From JAUVXY01 sp964392345 (lineage in GTDB: Bacteria > Actinomycetota > Humimicrobiia > Humimicrobiales > Humimicrobiaceae), in assembly GCA_964392345.1 (NCBI GenBank), contig CAYMPQ010000010.1:1-37311 (forward strand): a DNA stretch of 37,311 nt, in the 5' to 3' direction. Both the position numbers and the translations under genes were made by a program. The notes below the pieces were generated by a model, which was not told the origin of the DNA, did not search any database, and saw only the letters and a list, made by a program, of their open reading frames with translations. Below, one piece after another: positions 1-7,382 of the stretch (the stretch's first letter is position 1; every line of letters begins with the position of its first letter).

Positions 1-980
1 ATTTTATATCTTTTTAAAGCTGATTTTACAATTTCATCAATTAAGTCTGGAGCACTCATGCCATCTGCAACAGCCATAAAACCAATGTAACTACGTGGTT
101 TTTCTTTTGGCGTACACATCAGTCCCGCAAAAGAATTACTTTCCAAAAGATAAGGACCTTCTTTAGTTAGTACAGTATCAATCCGTCCATAATCTTTAAA
201 GCCAATAGCCCTGTAAGCTTTTTTTGCCAGTTCTTTGATTCTGTACATATCTTCATCATTTAATCTGGCTGGACAATAGAAATCATCGCTATCAAATTCT
301 TTTTTATCGAACGTTAAAAAATTTGTAGCTCCATTAAAGGAAATTTCAAGCGGCGGGAGTACCTTAATATCATTTTCACTACCTATTATGCCAACAGTAA
401 TTTCTGTTCCCTGCAAAAACTTTTCAATTAAAACAGGTTGCTTTATTGTATTTAATCTTTCTCTGGCACCTTTTACAAGTTGCTCATAATTTTTAATAAC
501 AGAGCTGTCGTTAATTCCAGCACTTCCTCTGCCTGCAATAGGTTTGATAAACAAAGGATAACCAAAGGGCGGGTTATCTTTAAATGCAGAACAATCTTTT
601 ACAAATTTTGCCACACGAAAAGGAGAAATTTGCAATCTTTCACTTTCCCATATTTTTTTTGATAATGATTTATCTGCTGCAATAGCAATTGCAGTAGTAT
701 CTGATCCTACAAAAGGTATTTCAAGCTCTTCTAATATAGCAGCTTCTGCCATACTTGAAACATTAAACACTAAATCAACATTGCTGTCTTTCAAATCTTT
801 AATAAAAGATTCACCCCAGTCAATGGTACATACTTCATACCCGGCATCAAGCAGTGCTTGTTTGTGGTGGGCAACTTCTTTATGTGTTTCGTCAACTACA
901 CTATCTATGCCTACAAATTTTTCTTGTATTTTAAAATTCCCTCTTTTTTTGTTTAACAGGCCAATTTTGATTGTTGTCAT
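1..980 (-). CDS. D-alanine-D-alanine ligase-like ATP-grasp protein (3' end off the window)
   Basis: Reading the minus strand from the ATG at 980 gives 326 codons without a stop before the window edge, so the C-terminus is missing. The product starts MTTIKIGLLNKKRG. Ddl-family landmarks appear in order: FVGSDTTAIAIAADKSLSKK (~90-109, the position of the Ddl 'PFVG...DK' segment), FIKPIAGRGSAGI (~144-156, ATP-binding lysine and Gly/Ser loop), LIEKFLQGTEITVGI (~184-198), and GRIDTVLTKEGPYLLESNS (~265-283, Mg-binding D...E.N). The family joins two D-alanines, or a related amino-acid pair, at the expense of ATP in the cytoplasm. The usual Ddl 'N.PGMT' end of the active site reads NSFAGLM here, so the substrate may differ from D-Ala. 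It is transcribed away from the MNT/HEPN pair's downstream end. Family call is firm; exact substrate is open. Confidence 0.8.
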   Translation of the reverse strand, partial: MTTIKIGLLNKKRGNFKIQEKFVGIDSVVDETHKEVAHHKQALLDAGYEVCTIDWGESFIKDLKDSNVDLVFNVSSMAEAAILEELEIPFVGSDTTAIAIAADKSLSKKIWESERLQISPFRVAKFVKDCSAFKDNPPFGYPLFIKPIAGRGSAGINDSSVIKNYEQLVKGARERLNTIKQPVLIEKFLQGTEITVGIIGSENDIKVLPPLEISFNGATNFLTFDKKEFDSDDFYCPARLNDEDMYRIKELAKKAYRAIGFKDYGRIDTVLTKEGPYLLESNSFAGLMCTPKEKPRSYIGFMAVADGMSAPDLIDEIVKSALKRYK

Positions 981-1198
981 TTCTATATAACCTAAAATTT
1001 TATGTGTTGATATAATTTAAAAAAATAAGATAATGGCGTATTTGGCTGAACCACTACAGTTAAAAACATTATACATCAAAGCTTCTTGAGTTAGAATGGC
1101 TGATGAGGCGGAAGGCAGGATAAGAGTAGTAAATCTCGCTGGTATGAGTATGGGAAGAAGTTTCTACAGATGAGCCTGGGGTACATTCTATGTAAAAG
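981..1198. other. Intergenic stretch with an unexplained less AT-rich patch
   Basis: This is the gap between the ligase-like gene and the HEPN gene. The first ~90 bases are very AT-rich. The part from about 1090 to 1190 is visibly richer in G and C than other gaps in the window. It can be read as a 25-codon frame (1096-1173) or as a start-less open frame on the minus strand, but neither has a ribosome binding site or a recognisable protein. No convincing terminator was seen. Confidence 0.4.
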
Positions 1199-1615
1199 CT
1201 ATTTCATAAAATTTTCTTTGGATTTTACAAAATCCATAATTTTTTCTGCCATGTCTATGGCGCGCCCTGCATCTTCTTCTATAAAAGCTTTGGAGGGGAT
1301 ACCTTCCGGAAGGCTGTCAGGGTATCTTGTAGGCATGTAATACATATCAAGAGGGCCTGCAATTGAAAACAGTTTTTCAAAACCCATGTCATATTTTGTA
1401 GCGTCATCACACAAATCGGCCACAGAATGCCCCCACACAGAATAGGCACCTTTCCTAAACAAGTACGCTTTCAGTATTTTTTCTGCAGACTGCTGAGCCA
1501 AAAAGCATGCTACATTATATCTGCCGCCAGACAGATTAAATTTAGCATCATCTAAATCCTGTTCAGACTGCAGTAGCCACCTAAGTGCCCCTGCTATCCT
1601 TTTTTGCTTTTTCAT
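1199..1615 (-). CDS. HEPN-domain protein (putative toxin of an MNT/HEPN pair)
   Basis: The product has 138 residues, a usual size for stand-alone HEPN proteins. The N-terminal helix (ALRWLLQSEQDLDDAKFNL) and the segment CFLAQQSAEKILKAYLFRKG, followed by GHSVADL, match the HEPN pattern 'W...A..DL..A' and 'f..qQaaEK.lKa.l...g....H.L'. HEPN proteins paired with a minimal nucleotidyltransferase are known as toxin-antitoxin modules, in which the HEPN partner is an RNase-type toxin or is itself modified by the partner. The start codon lies 35 bases inside the upstream MNT gene, so the two are translationally coupled. I see no clear RX4-6H motif near the C-terminus, so RNase activity is uncertain. 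Confidence 0.8.
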   Translation of the reverse strand: MKKQKRIAGALRWLLQSEQDLDDAKFNLSGGRYNVACFLAQQSAEKILKAYLFRKGAYSVWGHSVADLCDDATKYDMGFEKLFSIAGPLDMYYMPTRYPDSLPEGIPSKAFIEEDAGRAIDMAEKIMDFVKSKENFMK

Positions 1616-1946
1616 AGACTACTTTTCCATTTTTGGCTGCACTTTTTATAAAATTATTAGTCTTAATCAAACAAGAGAATTCTTCAGGGGTATAAACAAG
1701 TATGTCAATTGCACATCTTGGTTTCAGATAAGAATAAAATTCATCCAGTCTCTCAAGGAATCTTTTCTTAGTTTTTTTAATAATTATAAGGTCAATATCA
1801 CTCATGTTGTGTATGTCTCCGCTTGCTATGGAACCAAACAGTATTACTTTTTCTATGTCAAGTTCTTTTATTTCAGAAATTATTCTTTCCAGTTCTCCCA
1901 GCAGCTTTGTTTTTCTTTTGTTATAAAACTTTTTTTCCTGAGGCAT
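1581..1946 (-). CDS. Minimal nucleotidyltransferase (MNT) domain protein (putative antitoxin)
   Basis: The product has 121 residues. It carries the pol-beta-type nucleotidyltransferase signature VILFGSIASGDIHNMSDIDL: Gly38-Ser39 and the catalytic pair Asp50/Asp52, with a likely third acidic ligand at Asp81 in AIDILVY. An N-terminal basic helix (EKKFYNKRKTKLLGELERI) precedes the domain. In characterised MNT/HEPN systems the nucleotidyltransferase neutralises its HEPN partner, in some cases by AMPylation. Here the MNT gene is upstream and overlaps the HEPN gene by 35 bases, the typical antitoxin-first order. All catalytic residues are present, so it is probably active. Confidence 0.85.
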   Translation of the reverse strand: MPQEKKFYNKRKTKLLGELERIISEIKELDIEKVILFGSIASGDIHNMSDIDLIIIKKTKKRFLERLDEFYSYLKPRCAIDILVYTPEEFSCLIKTNNFIKSAAKNGKVVYEKAKKDSRGT

Positions 1947-2106
1947 TTTTAAATAATACTTTTTTTATTAAAATAAATTTTATAGAAATGATTAAGGCTA
2001 AATTAAAATATTTGTATTTTTATATGCCTTAACATAGATTATTATACTATTTATAATATAACATTAAAAATAAATTAGAGATTCGGCAATTAGCAGAAAT
2101 TTAAGA

Positions 2107-2134
2107 TTGTCTATAAATATAAAAGTTATATAAT
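2107..2134 (+). promoter_or_regulatory. Possible sigma70-type promoter for the HD-domain gene
   Basis: TTGTCT (2107-2112, 4/6 match) lies 16 bases before a perfect TATAAT (2129-2134), about 45 bases upstream of the ATG at 2178. The surroundings are very AT-rich, so chance matches are likely. The remainder of the 231-base gap between the MNT gene and 2178 shows nothing else I can name. Confidence 0.35.
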
Positions 2135-2177
2135 TTTACACAAAGGCTAATATTATTTAAACTTATAAAAGGTACTT

Positions 2178-3299
2178 ATGATAAGAAAACCTCTGTTACT
2201 AAAAATTTATGAAGCTGCGAGCATGCAAAGGTGGAACGACCAGATACGTATTGTAGAACTTACAGAGCTGGACAAACAGGCCCATAAAATGATAGTTGCT
2301 TATGTACTGGGAAAATGCGAGGAAGATATAAATGGAAAAGAGATAGACTGGATAAAAATAATTGAGACAGGACTGTTTGAATTTCTTCAGAGGATAGTGC
2401 TGACTGATTTGAAACCACCTTTGTTCCATAAGATAAAAGAAAACAATAAAGAGTACAGGCAGCTGAATCAATGGGTCTTTAATAAAATAAACCCCATTAT
2501 TTCTCATTTAGGCGATGACTTTTGCAAACGTTTTGAAAGTTTTCTTATGAGTGATGAGGAGGATATAAACCAGAGGATTGTTGATGCTGCACACTTTTAT
2601 GTTACTAAATGGGAGTTTGACATTATTAAAAGAGGAAATCCTGGTGGTTATCAAAACAATGAAATCAGCAAGAGCATTCAGTTAAAACAGGAAAAGTACA
2701 GCGACTTAAAAAGCATGAAAAAAATTCTTGGCTCAAAAAAGCTAACAGATTTTGTGAATATATGCGGGCAATTGCGTTTTCAAATACGCTGGAGCCATTT
2801 GCACAGGGTTCCCAAAACATCAGTTCTTGGACACATGCTGATTGTTGCAATATTGTCTTATCTATTTTCTTATCTAGTAAAAGCAGATAGGGAGAGATGC
2901 GTAAATAACTATTTTACCGGACTTTTTCATGATTTACCCGAAGTCTTAACCCGGGATATAATTAATCCTGTAAAAAAATCTGTTGAAGGTCTTTATGACA
3001 TTATAAAGGAATATGAACAGCAGGAAATGGAGAAAAAAATCTATAAGCTGATTCCAAGACAATGGCACTCTGATATTAGAATGTTTACAGAAGATGAGTT
3101 TTCCAACACTGATGTAAGAGATGGGGAACTTGTAAAGGGAGCCGATGACCTGTCTGCGTTCATTGAGGCATACTTATCTTTAAATAATGGAATACAGAAT
3201 GAAGATATGTCGTATGCAAAAATCAGCCTGAGTGAAAAATATAAATCAAAAATTATCTCTGGCATCAACTTTGGTGAAATATACGCAGATTTTGATTAA
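2178..3299 (+). CDS. Tandem YfbR-like HD-domain phosphohydrolase
   Basis: The product has 373 residues. The C-terminal half carries a full HD-superfamily set: RW (204-205), His219 in SVLGHMLIVA, His251-Asp252 in LFHDLPEVLTRDI, and Asp323/324 in KGADDLSAFIEAY. The phrase 'HD.PEVLT.DI..PVK' is close to YfbR-type 5'-deoxynucleotidases and HD_3 phosphohydrolases (COG1896). The N-terminal half has a weaker echo, QRWNDQIRIVELTELDKQAHKMIV, with RW and one His but no HD pair, which suggests a duplicated domain with one dead copy. The ATG at 2178 follows AAAAGG at a reasonable spacing. It is followed by two unknown genes on the same strand. Nucleotide phosphohydrolase activity is inferred from the family; the substrate is unknown. 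Confidence 0.8.
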   Translation: MIRKPLLLKIYEAASMQRWNDQIRIVELTELDKQAHKMIVAYVLGKCEEDINGKEIDWIKIIETGLFEFLQRIVLTDLKPPLFHKIKENNKEYRQLNQWVFNKINPIISHLGDDFCKRFESFLMSDEEDINQRIVDAAHFYVTKWEFDIIKRGNPGGYQNNEISKSIQLKQEKYSDLKSMKKILGSKKLTDFVNICGQLRFQIRWSHLHRVPKTSVLGHMLIVAILSYLFSYLVKADRERCVNNYFTGLFHDLPEVLTRDIINPVKKSVEGLYDIIKEYEQQEMEKKIYKLIPRQWHSDIRMFTEDEFSNTDVRDGELVKGADDLSAFIEAYLSLNNGIQNEDMSYAKISLSEKYKSKIISGINFGEIYADFD

Positions 3300-3402
3300 A
3301 ATATATGGAAAAATTTTTCGCAGGGAGCAAAAGTAATTAAATAGCTAAATTGCCAGGGGTTGGAATAACACACAGTTATATAGGAAAAGGAAGCGGTATA
3401 TT

Positions 3403-4161
3403 ATGAAGATGGATGAAAAAATAAGGTATGCAATTGAGCACACAGAAATTTTAAAGTTACCTCAAAAGTTGCTTTCCACTTTTGATTCAACCACTATTCA
3501 TTATTACATTCTGACGGAGCCGCTGTATCTTGAGTTTGAAGGAAGGGGGCCTGAGTCTGAAACAGTCATCAGGGAAGGAAAAATAACGTGGCAAAGACCA
3601 AAATTGATCACTTCGTCTTACATGCTCAGAGTGGAAGGGTTCAGCGAGAAGGCAAAGAGAGCTCTTGAAATGATTGCGCAAGAAAATAATGACCTTGCTG
3701 TATTGCTTTACAATTTAAAATTTAAAAGAGATTCTGAAAAAATGAATATTGTTCCAAATTCTTTAGAAACAATAGCTAAGAAAATTGCCAGTGAAATAGA
3801 AAAAAGAAGTGATCCATTTTGTGCCATCATTAAGGGAGTTGATGAATTCTGGGATGTTTCTTTATCAAAGTTTGTTCAGGAAATGATAACCAGGAGTGCT
3901 TACCTTTCTCAGCTGCCTGACCTGAAGGAAAGGAGTATCATTAAAATTAGTGATGTTGGCTATCCGGTAATTGCCAGAGATACCTTTGGGATTCCAATTG
4001 CAGCCAGGGATGAAATAGAGAATCTATTCAAACTATTTGAAAAAGGAGAGATTGAACCATCCAAATTGAAGCAGGAGCTGGACATGTGGGGGCTATTCGA
4101 AGAATATCAGGATAGATTTTTTAAATTTTTTATGGGGAGTAAAAAATGGATGGGAAAATAA
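3403..4161 (+). CDS. Conserved-looking protein of unknown function (252 aa)
   Basis: I do not recognise a named domain. The N-terminus (IEHTEILKLPQKLLSTFDST, then IHYYILTEPLYLEFEGRG) looks like a compact beta-rich unit. The rest is mostly charged and probably helical, ending in LKQELDMWGLFEEYQDRFFKFFMG. There are no membrane segments or signal peptide, so it is cytoplasmic. The segment DVGYPVIARDTFGIPIAARDEIE (~187-209) is the most motif-like stretch. The start is supported by the purine-rich AGGAAAAGGAAG about ten bases upstream. The stop overlaps the next gene by 16 bases, so the two are probably co-translated. The HD-domain gene lies 103 bases upstream on the same strand. Confidence 0.7.
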   Translation: MKMDEKIRYAIEHTEILKLPQKLLSTFDSTTIHYYILTEPLYLEFEGRGPESETVIREGKITWQRPKLITSSYMLRVEGFSEKAKRALEMIAQENNDLAVLLYNLKFKRDSEKMNIVPNSLETIAKKIASEIEKRSDPFCAIIKGVDEFWDVSLSKFVQEMITRSAYLSQLPDLKERSIIKISDVGYPVIARDTFGIPIAARDEIENLFKLFEKGEIEPSKLKQELDMWGLFEEYQDRFFKFFMGSKKWMGK

Positions 4162-4739
4162 AAACTGCTATTGAGATTGCTATGGAAAAAGCATCTATGA
4201 TTGGTGAATTAACGCCTGAAGAGAAAGAAAAAATAGAAAATGTAAAAAAGTTAAAACCTTTGATGGCGAAATTTTATAAAGGAAAAATTAGTGCAGATGG
4301 ACTATGGAAGAGCTTAAAGGGAAGCAAATTATCGTTACTAAAGGAAGCGCAGCTAAACTTGATTGAGTCTATAAGATTGGGAAATTCCCATGCTGAATTT
4401 GAAAAGAGGAAAAAAGGAATTTTAGCAATTGAAGCTTTAAAAGAAAATCAAAATATGCCAATAATTGAGCAAGATCTTAATTTTATAGTAGATTTACAAA
4501 AAAGAGCTAAGGAAGAAAAAGAACAGGCCTACAGCAGTTTTAAAACGAGCATAGAAAGAAATCCACAGGCGATGATCAGGACAGTTAATCAGGGCAATAG
4601 CAAAGCAGTTGTAAAATTATCTGCAGAGGATGTTATCAAGCAAAGTCCTCAATGGAAACAGTTTCTTGCAGAGCATGAAAAAAAGTATAGTCAGGAGATT
4701 GCAAAGATAATTGAAAAGCTAAAAATTAATATAAAATAA
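4146..4739 (+). CDS. Helical, lysine/glutamate-rich protein of unknown function (197 aa)
   Basis: The product is highly charged, lacks hydrophobic segments and is predicted by eye to be almost all helix, with likely coiled-coil stretches at ~18-40 (ELTPEEKEKIENVKKLKPLM) and ~108-140 (IVDLQKRAKEEKEQAYSSFK). No catalytic motif is visible. The ATG at 4146 follows GGGGAG at 7 bases and sits inside the end of the preceding gene, so the two products may form a complex. A strong ribosome binding site for the next gene follows 11 bases after its stop. No function can be assigned. Confidence 0.65.
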   Translation: MDGKIKTAIEIAMEKASMIGELTPEEKEKIENVKKLKPLMAKFYKGKISADGLWKSLKGSKLSLLKEAQLNLIESIRLGNSHAEFEKRKKGILAIEALKENQNMPIIEQDLNFIVDLQKRAKEEKEQAYSSFKTSIERNPQAMIRTVNQGNSKAVVKLSAEDVIKQSPQWKQFLAEHEKKYSQEIAKIIEKLKINIK

Positions 4740-4763
4740 GTTATGTAATAAAGGAGAGGTTTA

Positions 4764-5681
4764 ATGGAAATTCAGGAAAAATATAACTATGGTGGATGGA
4801 AAAATTGCATACGCTTGTCAAATGATAATATTGAGCTTGTTGCCACCACTGATGTAGGGCCAAGGATTATACGATTTGGATTTATTGGTGGACAGAATAT
4901 GTTCAGAGAATTTCCTGATCAGATAGGAAAAACTGGTGGCAGCGAATACAGATTGTATGGAGGAAGCAGGCTGTGGCATGGACCGGAAGCAAGTCCAAGG
5001 TGTTATTTTCCCGATAACAGTCCGGTTAGATATTGTCTGGATGGAAAAACATTAAAACTTACTCAGGATATTGAGGAAACTACAGGCATGCAGAAGGAGA
5101 TTGAAATAATGGTAAACCCGAAAGACAATCAAGTAAATCTGCTGTACAGAATATATAACAAAAATTTATGGGACATAGAGTTTGCCCCGTGGGTACTTAC
5201 TGTAATGAACCTTGGCGGAAGAGCAATTATTCCACAGGAGCCTTTTCAGTCATGGGAAGAAAAACTAACGCCTGTAAGACCTTTGGTCCTCTGGGCTTAT
5301 ACAAAGATGAATGACCCAAGATGGGTCTGGGGAGCAAAGTATATTCAGCTAAAACAATATCCTAACGCAAAATCAAGACAAAAACTTGGTATACTAAACA
5401 CTACTGGCTGGGTAGCTTATAGCCTGAAAGATGATCTTTTTATAAAAAGATATAAATATGATCCTGAAGCTAAATATACGGACCTTGGGGTTAACACTGA
5501 AATTTATACAGATCCAGACATACTGGAAATAGAAACGCTTGGAGCTTTTGATAAAATACCTGCTGGAGGATTTGTAGAGCACAGAGAAAATTGGTCACTT
5601 TTTAAAGCTGATGTAGGTGATAGCGAGGAATCTATAGATAAAAATGTTTTGCCGCTGGTAGAGAAATCTGAAAAGATATAG
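4764..5681 (+). CDS. Galactose-mutarotase-fold protein, DUF4380/aldose-epimerase-like
   Basis: The product has 305 residues with no signal peptide. The N-terminal part (CIRLSNDNIELVATTDVGPR, then IIRFGFIGGQNMF) resembles proteins of the galactose mutarotase-like superfamily, where 'N..lel.vt.dvGPRI..fgf.gg.N.f' opens the beta-sandwich. RLYGGSRLWHGPEASPR (~63-79) carries the WH(G/A)PE segment common to sugar-mutarotase-like families. Catalytic His/Glu residues of true aldose 1-epimerases cannot be assigned from reading alone. The ribosome binding site AAAGGAGAGG is strong. It lies just upstream of the pentose cluster but before that cluster's own promoter. It may act on a sugar anomer or bind a carbohydrate; the role is inferred. 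Confidence 0.65.
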   Translation: MEIQEKYNYGGWKNCIRLSNDNIELVATTDVGPRIIRFGFIGGQNMFREFPDQIGKTGGSEYRLYGGSRLWHGPEASPRCYFPDNSPVRYCLDGKTLKLTQDIEETTGMQKEIEIMVNPKDNQVNLLYRIYNKNLWDIEFAPWVLTVMNLGGRAIIPQEPFQSWEEKLTPVRPLVLWAYTKMNDPRWVWGAKYIQLKQYPNAKSRQKLGILNTTGWVAYSLKDDLFIKRYKYDPEAKYTDLGVNTEIYTDPDILEIETLGAFDKIPAGGFVEHRENWSLFKADVGDSEESIDKNVLPLVEKSEKI

Positions 5682-5775
5682 AATGTGAAAGTTTTTATTA
5701 AGATAAATAAAATAAGTGTAGAAACTATAAAAAACAGTCTATTTCTATCTTTTGTTTAGTAAACCAAAAAAAACC

Positions 5776-5805
5776 TTGACACAAAATAATATCATTGTAT
5801 ATAAT
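5776..5805 (+). promoter_or_regulatory. Near-consensus sigma70 promoter of the pentose cluster
   Basis: A perfect TTGACA (5776-5781) is followed after 18 bases by a perfect TATAAT (5800-5805), 57 bases upstream of the importer ATPase start. The 37-bp palindrome described next begins inside the -10 box, so bound repressor would block polymerase. Confidence 0.8.
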
Positions 5806-5839
5806 AATGAAACCTGTTACAGTAACAGGTTTCATTATT
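5803..5839. promoter_or_regulatory. 37-bp perfect palindrome: likely LacI-family operator
   Basis: The left arm AATAATGAAACCTGTTAC (5803-5820) is mirrored exactly by 5822-5839 around a single central A at 5821. It overlaps the -10 box and the expected transcription start of the importer operon. The LacI-type regulator at 12112 is the obvious candidate binder, because the inner core TGTTAC-A-GTAACA resembles sites of LacI/GntR-type sugar repressors. The transcript could also fold as a hairpin, but no U-run follows immediately, so a terminator is less likely. Confidence 0.75.
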
Positions 5840-5862
5840 AGGATTTTTTATTTAGGATTTTT

Positions 5863-7371
5863 ATGGCTAACAATAATGAATACCTTTTAGAAATGAGTAA
5901 CATATCAAAAGAGTTCCCAGGAGTTAAAGCGCTGGATAATGTTACGTTTAATCTAAAAGAAAGAGAAGTTTTTGCAATTGTTGGTGAAAATGGTGCTGGC
6001 AAATCAACTCTTATCAAAATCTTGTCAGGCTCATACGGGAATGACTTTGACGGAGAAATAAAAATCAGCGGTGAAAAAATTAACATCCAGGGGCCAAAGC
6101 ATGCAATTGAATTAGGTATCAGCACCATATATCAAGAAACTTCACTCGTGCAAGACATTACAGTTGCTGAAAATATTTTTTTGGGAAGGCAGCCTACAAA
6201 TAAGTTTGGCAAAATAAACTGGGAACAAATATTTAAATATTCTGAAAAATTATTAAAGGATTTATCTATAAATTTGACGCCGCATGTCTTGGTAAACAGC
6301 CTGTCTACTGCCCAGCAACAGTTAGTTGAAATAGTAAAAGCATTTTCTGTAAAATCAAAAATAATAATAATGGATGAACCTACTTCTTCTATTACAGAGG
6401 AAGATACAGAGAATTTGTTTAACATCATTAGAAGAATAGTAAGCGGTGGAACTTCTATAATTTATATCTCCCACAGAATAAAAGAGATATTCATGATTGC
6501 AGACAAGGTTACAGTTTTGCGTGATGGAAAAACAGTAAAAACAATGGAAGTAAGTGAAACTGACGAAGCTGATATTGTAAAGTACATGGTTGGAAGAGAA
6601 TTGGGTGACTTGTATGGAGAAAAAAGCTATAAAGCCAGCCAAAAAATAATTTTTGAAGCTAAGAATTTAACCAGAAAAGGTAAATTTAAAGATGTAAGTT
6701 TTACGCTTAGAGAAGGAGAAATATTGGGACTTTCCGGTCTTGTTGGTGCTGGAAGAAGTGAGATTGTAAGATCAATTTTTGGCTTGGACAGGTTGGATAG
6801 CGGTGATTTATTTTTATATGGGCAAAAGGTAAGTATTAAAAGTTCTGCAGATGGAATCAGCAATGGATTTGGCTTTGTATCTGAAGATAGAAGAACGGAA
6901 AGTATTATTCAGGGGTTTTCAGTAGCAGCTAATATAACTATTTTGTTGCTAAAAAAGATTTTATCCAGAATAGGACTTATCAGTTCAAAAAGAGAAAAAG
7001 ATTTAGCCAAGCGTCATGTTAAGGAATTCTCAATCAAGACCCCGTCTTTGGAGCAATTGGTTATGAATCTAAGTGGCGGAAATCAACAAAAGGTGGCACT
7101 TGCAAGATGCCTTTCGACAAATCCAAAGATATTAATTTTAGATGAGCCGACCAAAGGAATTGATGTTGGGGCAAAAAAGGAAATACATACACTCGTTAAA
7201 AATCTTGCCAACAAAGGTGTGTCTGTAATAATGATTTCTTCTGAACTTCCGGAGATAATAGGTATGTGCCATAGAGTTGCTGTTATAAGAGAAGGTATCC
7301 TGGTAAATACATTTAATAAAGAGGAGCTGAGCGAAGAAAAACTGCTGAGTGCAGCGGTTGGAAATGCTTAG
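5863..7371 (+). CDS. Sugar ABC importer, duplicated ATP-binding subunit (RbsA/XylG/MglA class)
   Basis: The product has 502 residues, the standard length for fused two-domain ATPases of monosaccharide importers. The first domain has Walker A GENGAGKST (41-49), the class-typical signature LSTAQQQLVEI and Walker B IIIMDEPTSS. The second has the degenerate loop GLVGAGRSE, signature LSGGNQQKVAL and Walker B ILILDEPTKGID. The degenerate second P-loop is usual for this family. The protein energises uptake through the two permeases encoded next. The ATG at 5863 has only a weak purine tract upstream. It is the first gene after the palindrome-controlled promoter, and its stop lies 11 bases before the first permease. 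Pentose specificity is inferred from the downstream enzymes. Confidence 0.93.
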   Translation: MANNNEYLLEMSNISKEFPGVKALDNVTFNLKEREVFAIVGENGAGKSTLIKILSGSYGNDFDGEIKISGEKINIQGPKHAIELGISTIYQETSLVQDITVAENIFLGRQPTNKFGKINWEQIFKYSEKLLKDLSINLTPHVLVNSLSTAQQQLVEIVKAFSVKSKIIIMDEPTSSITEEDTENLFNIIRRIVSGGTSIIYISHRIKEIFMIADKVTVLRDGKTVKTMEVSETDEADIVKYMVGRELGDLYGEKSYKASQKIIFEAKNLTRKGKFKDVSFTLREGEILGLSGLVGAGRSEIVRSIFGLDRLDSGDLFLYGQKVSIKSSADGISNGFGFVSEDRRTESIIQGFSVAANITILLLKKILSRIGLISSKREKDLAKRHVKEFSIKTPSLEQLVMNLSGGNQQKVALARCLSTNPKILILDEPTKGIDVGAKKEIHTLVKNLANKGVSVIMISSELPEIIGMCHRVAVIREGILVNTFNKEELSEEKLLSAAVGNA

Positions 7372-7382
7372 TCAGGGGAAAA

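Noticed and set aside
1096..1173. 25-codon frame MADEAEGRIRVVNLAG...
   Set aside because: There is no ribosome binding site and no recognisable protein, so it was recorded only as an odd gap.
5803..5839. Intrinsic terminator for the mutarotase-like gene
   Set aside because: The palindrome overlaps a perfect -10 box and has no immediate U-run, so operator is the better reading.
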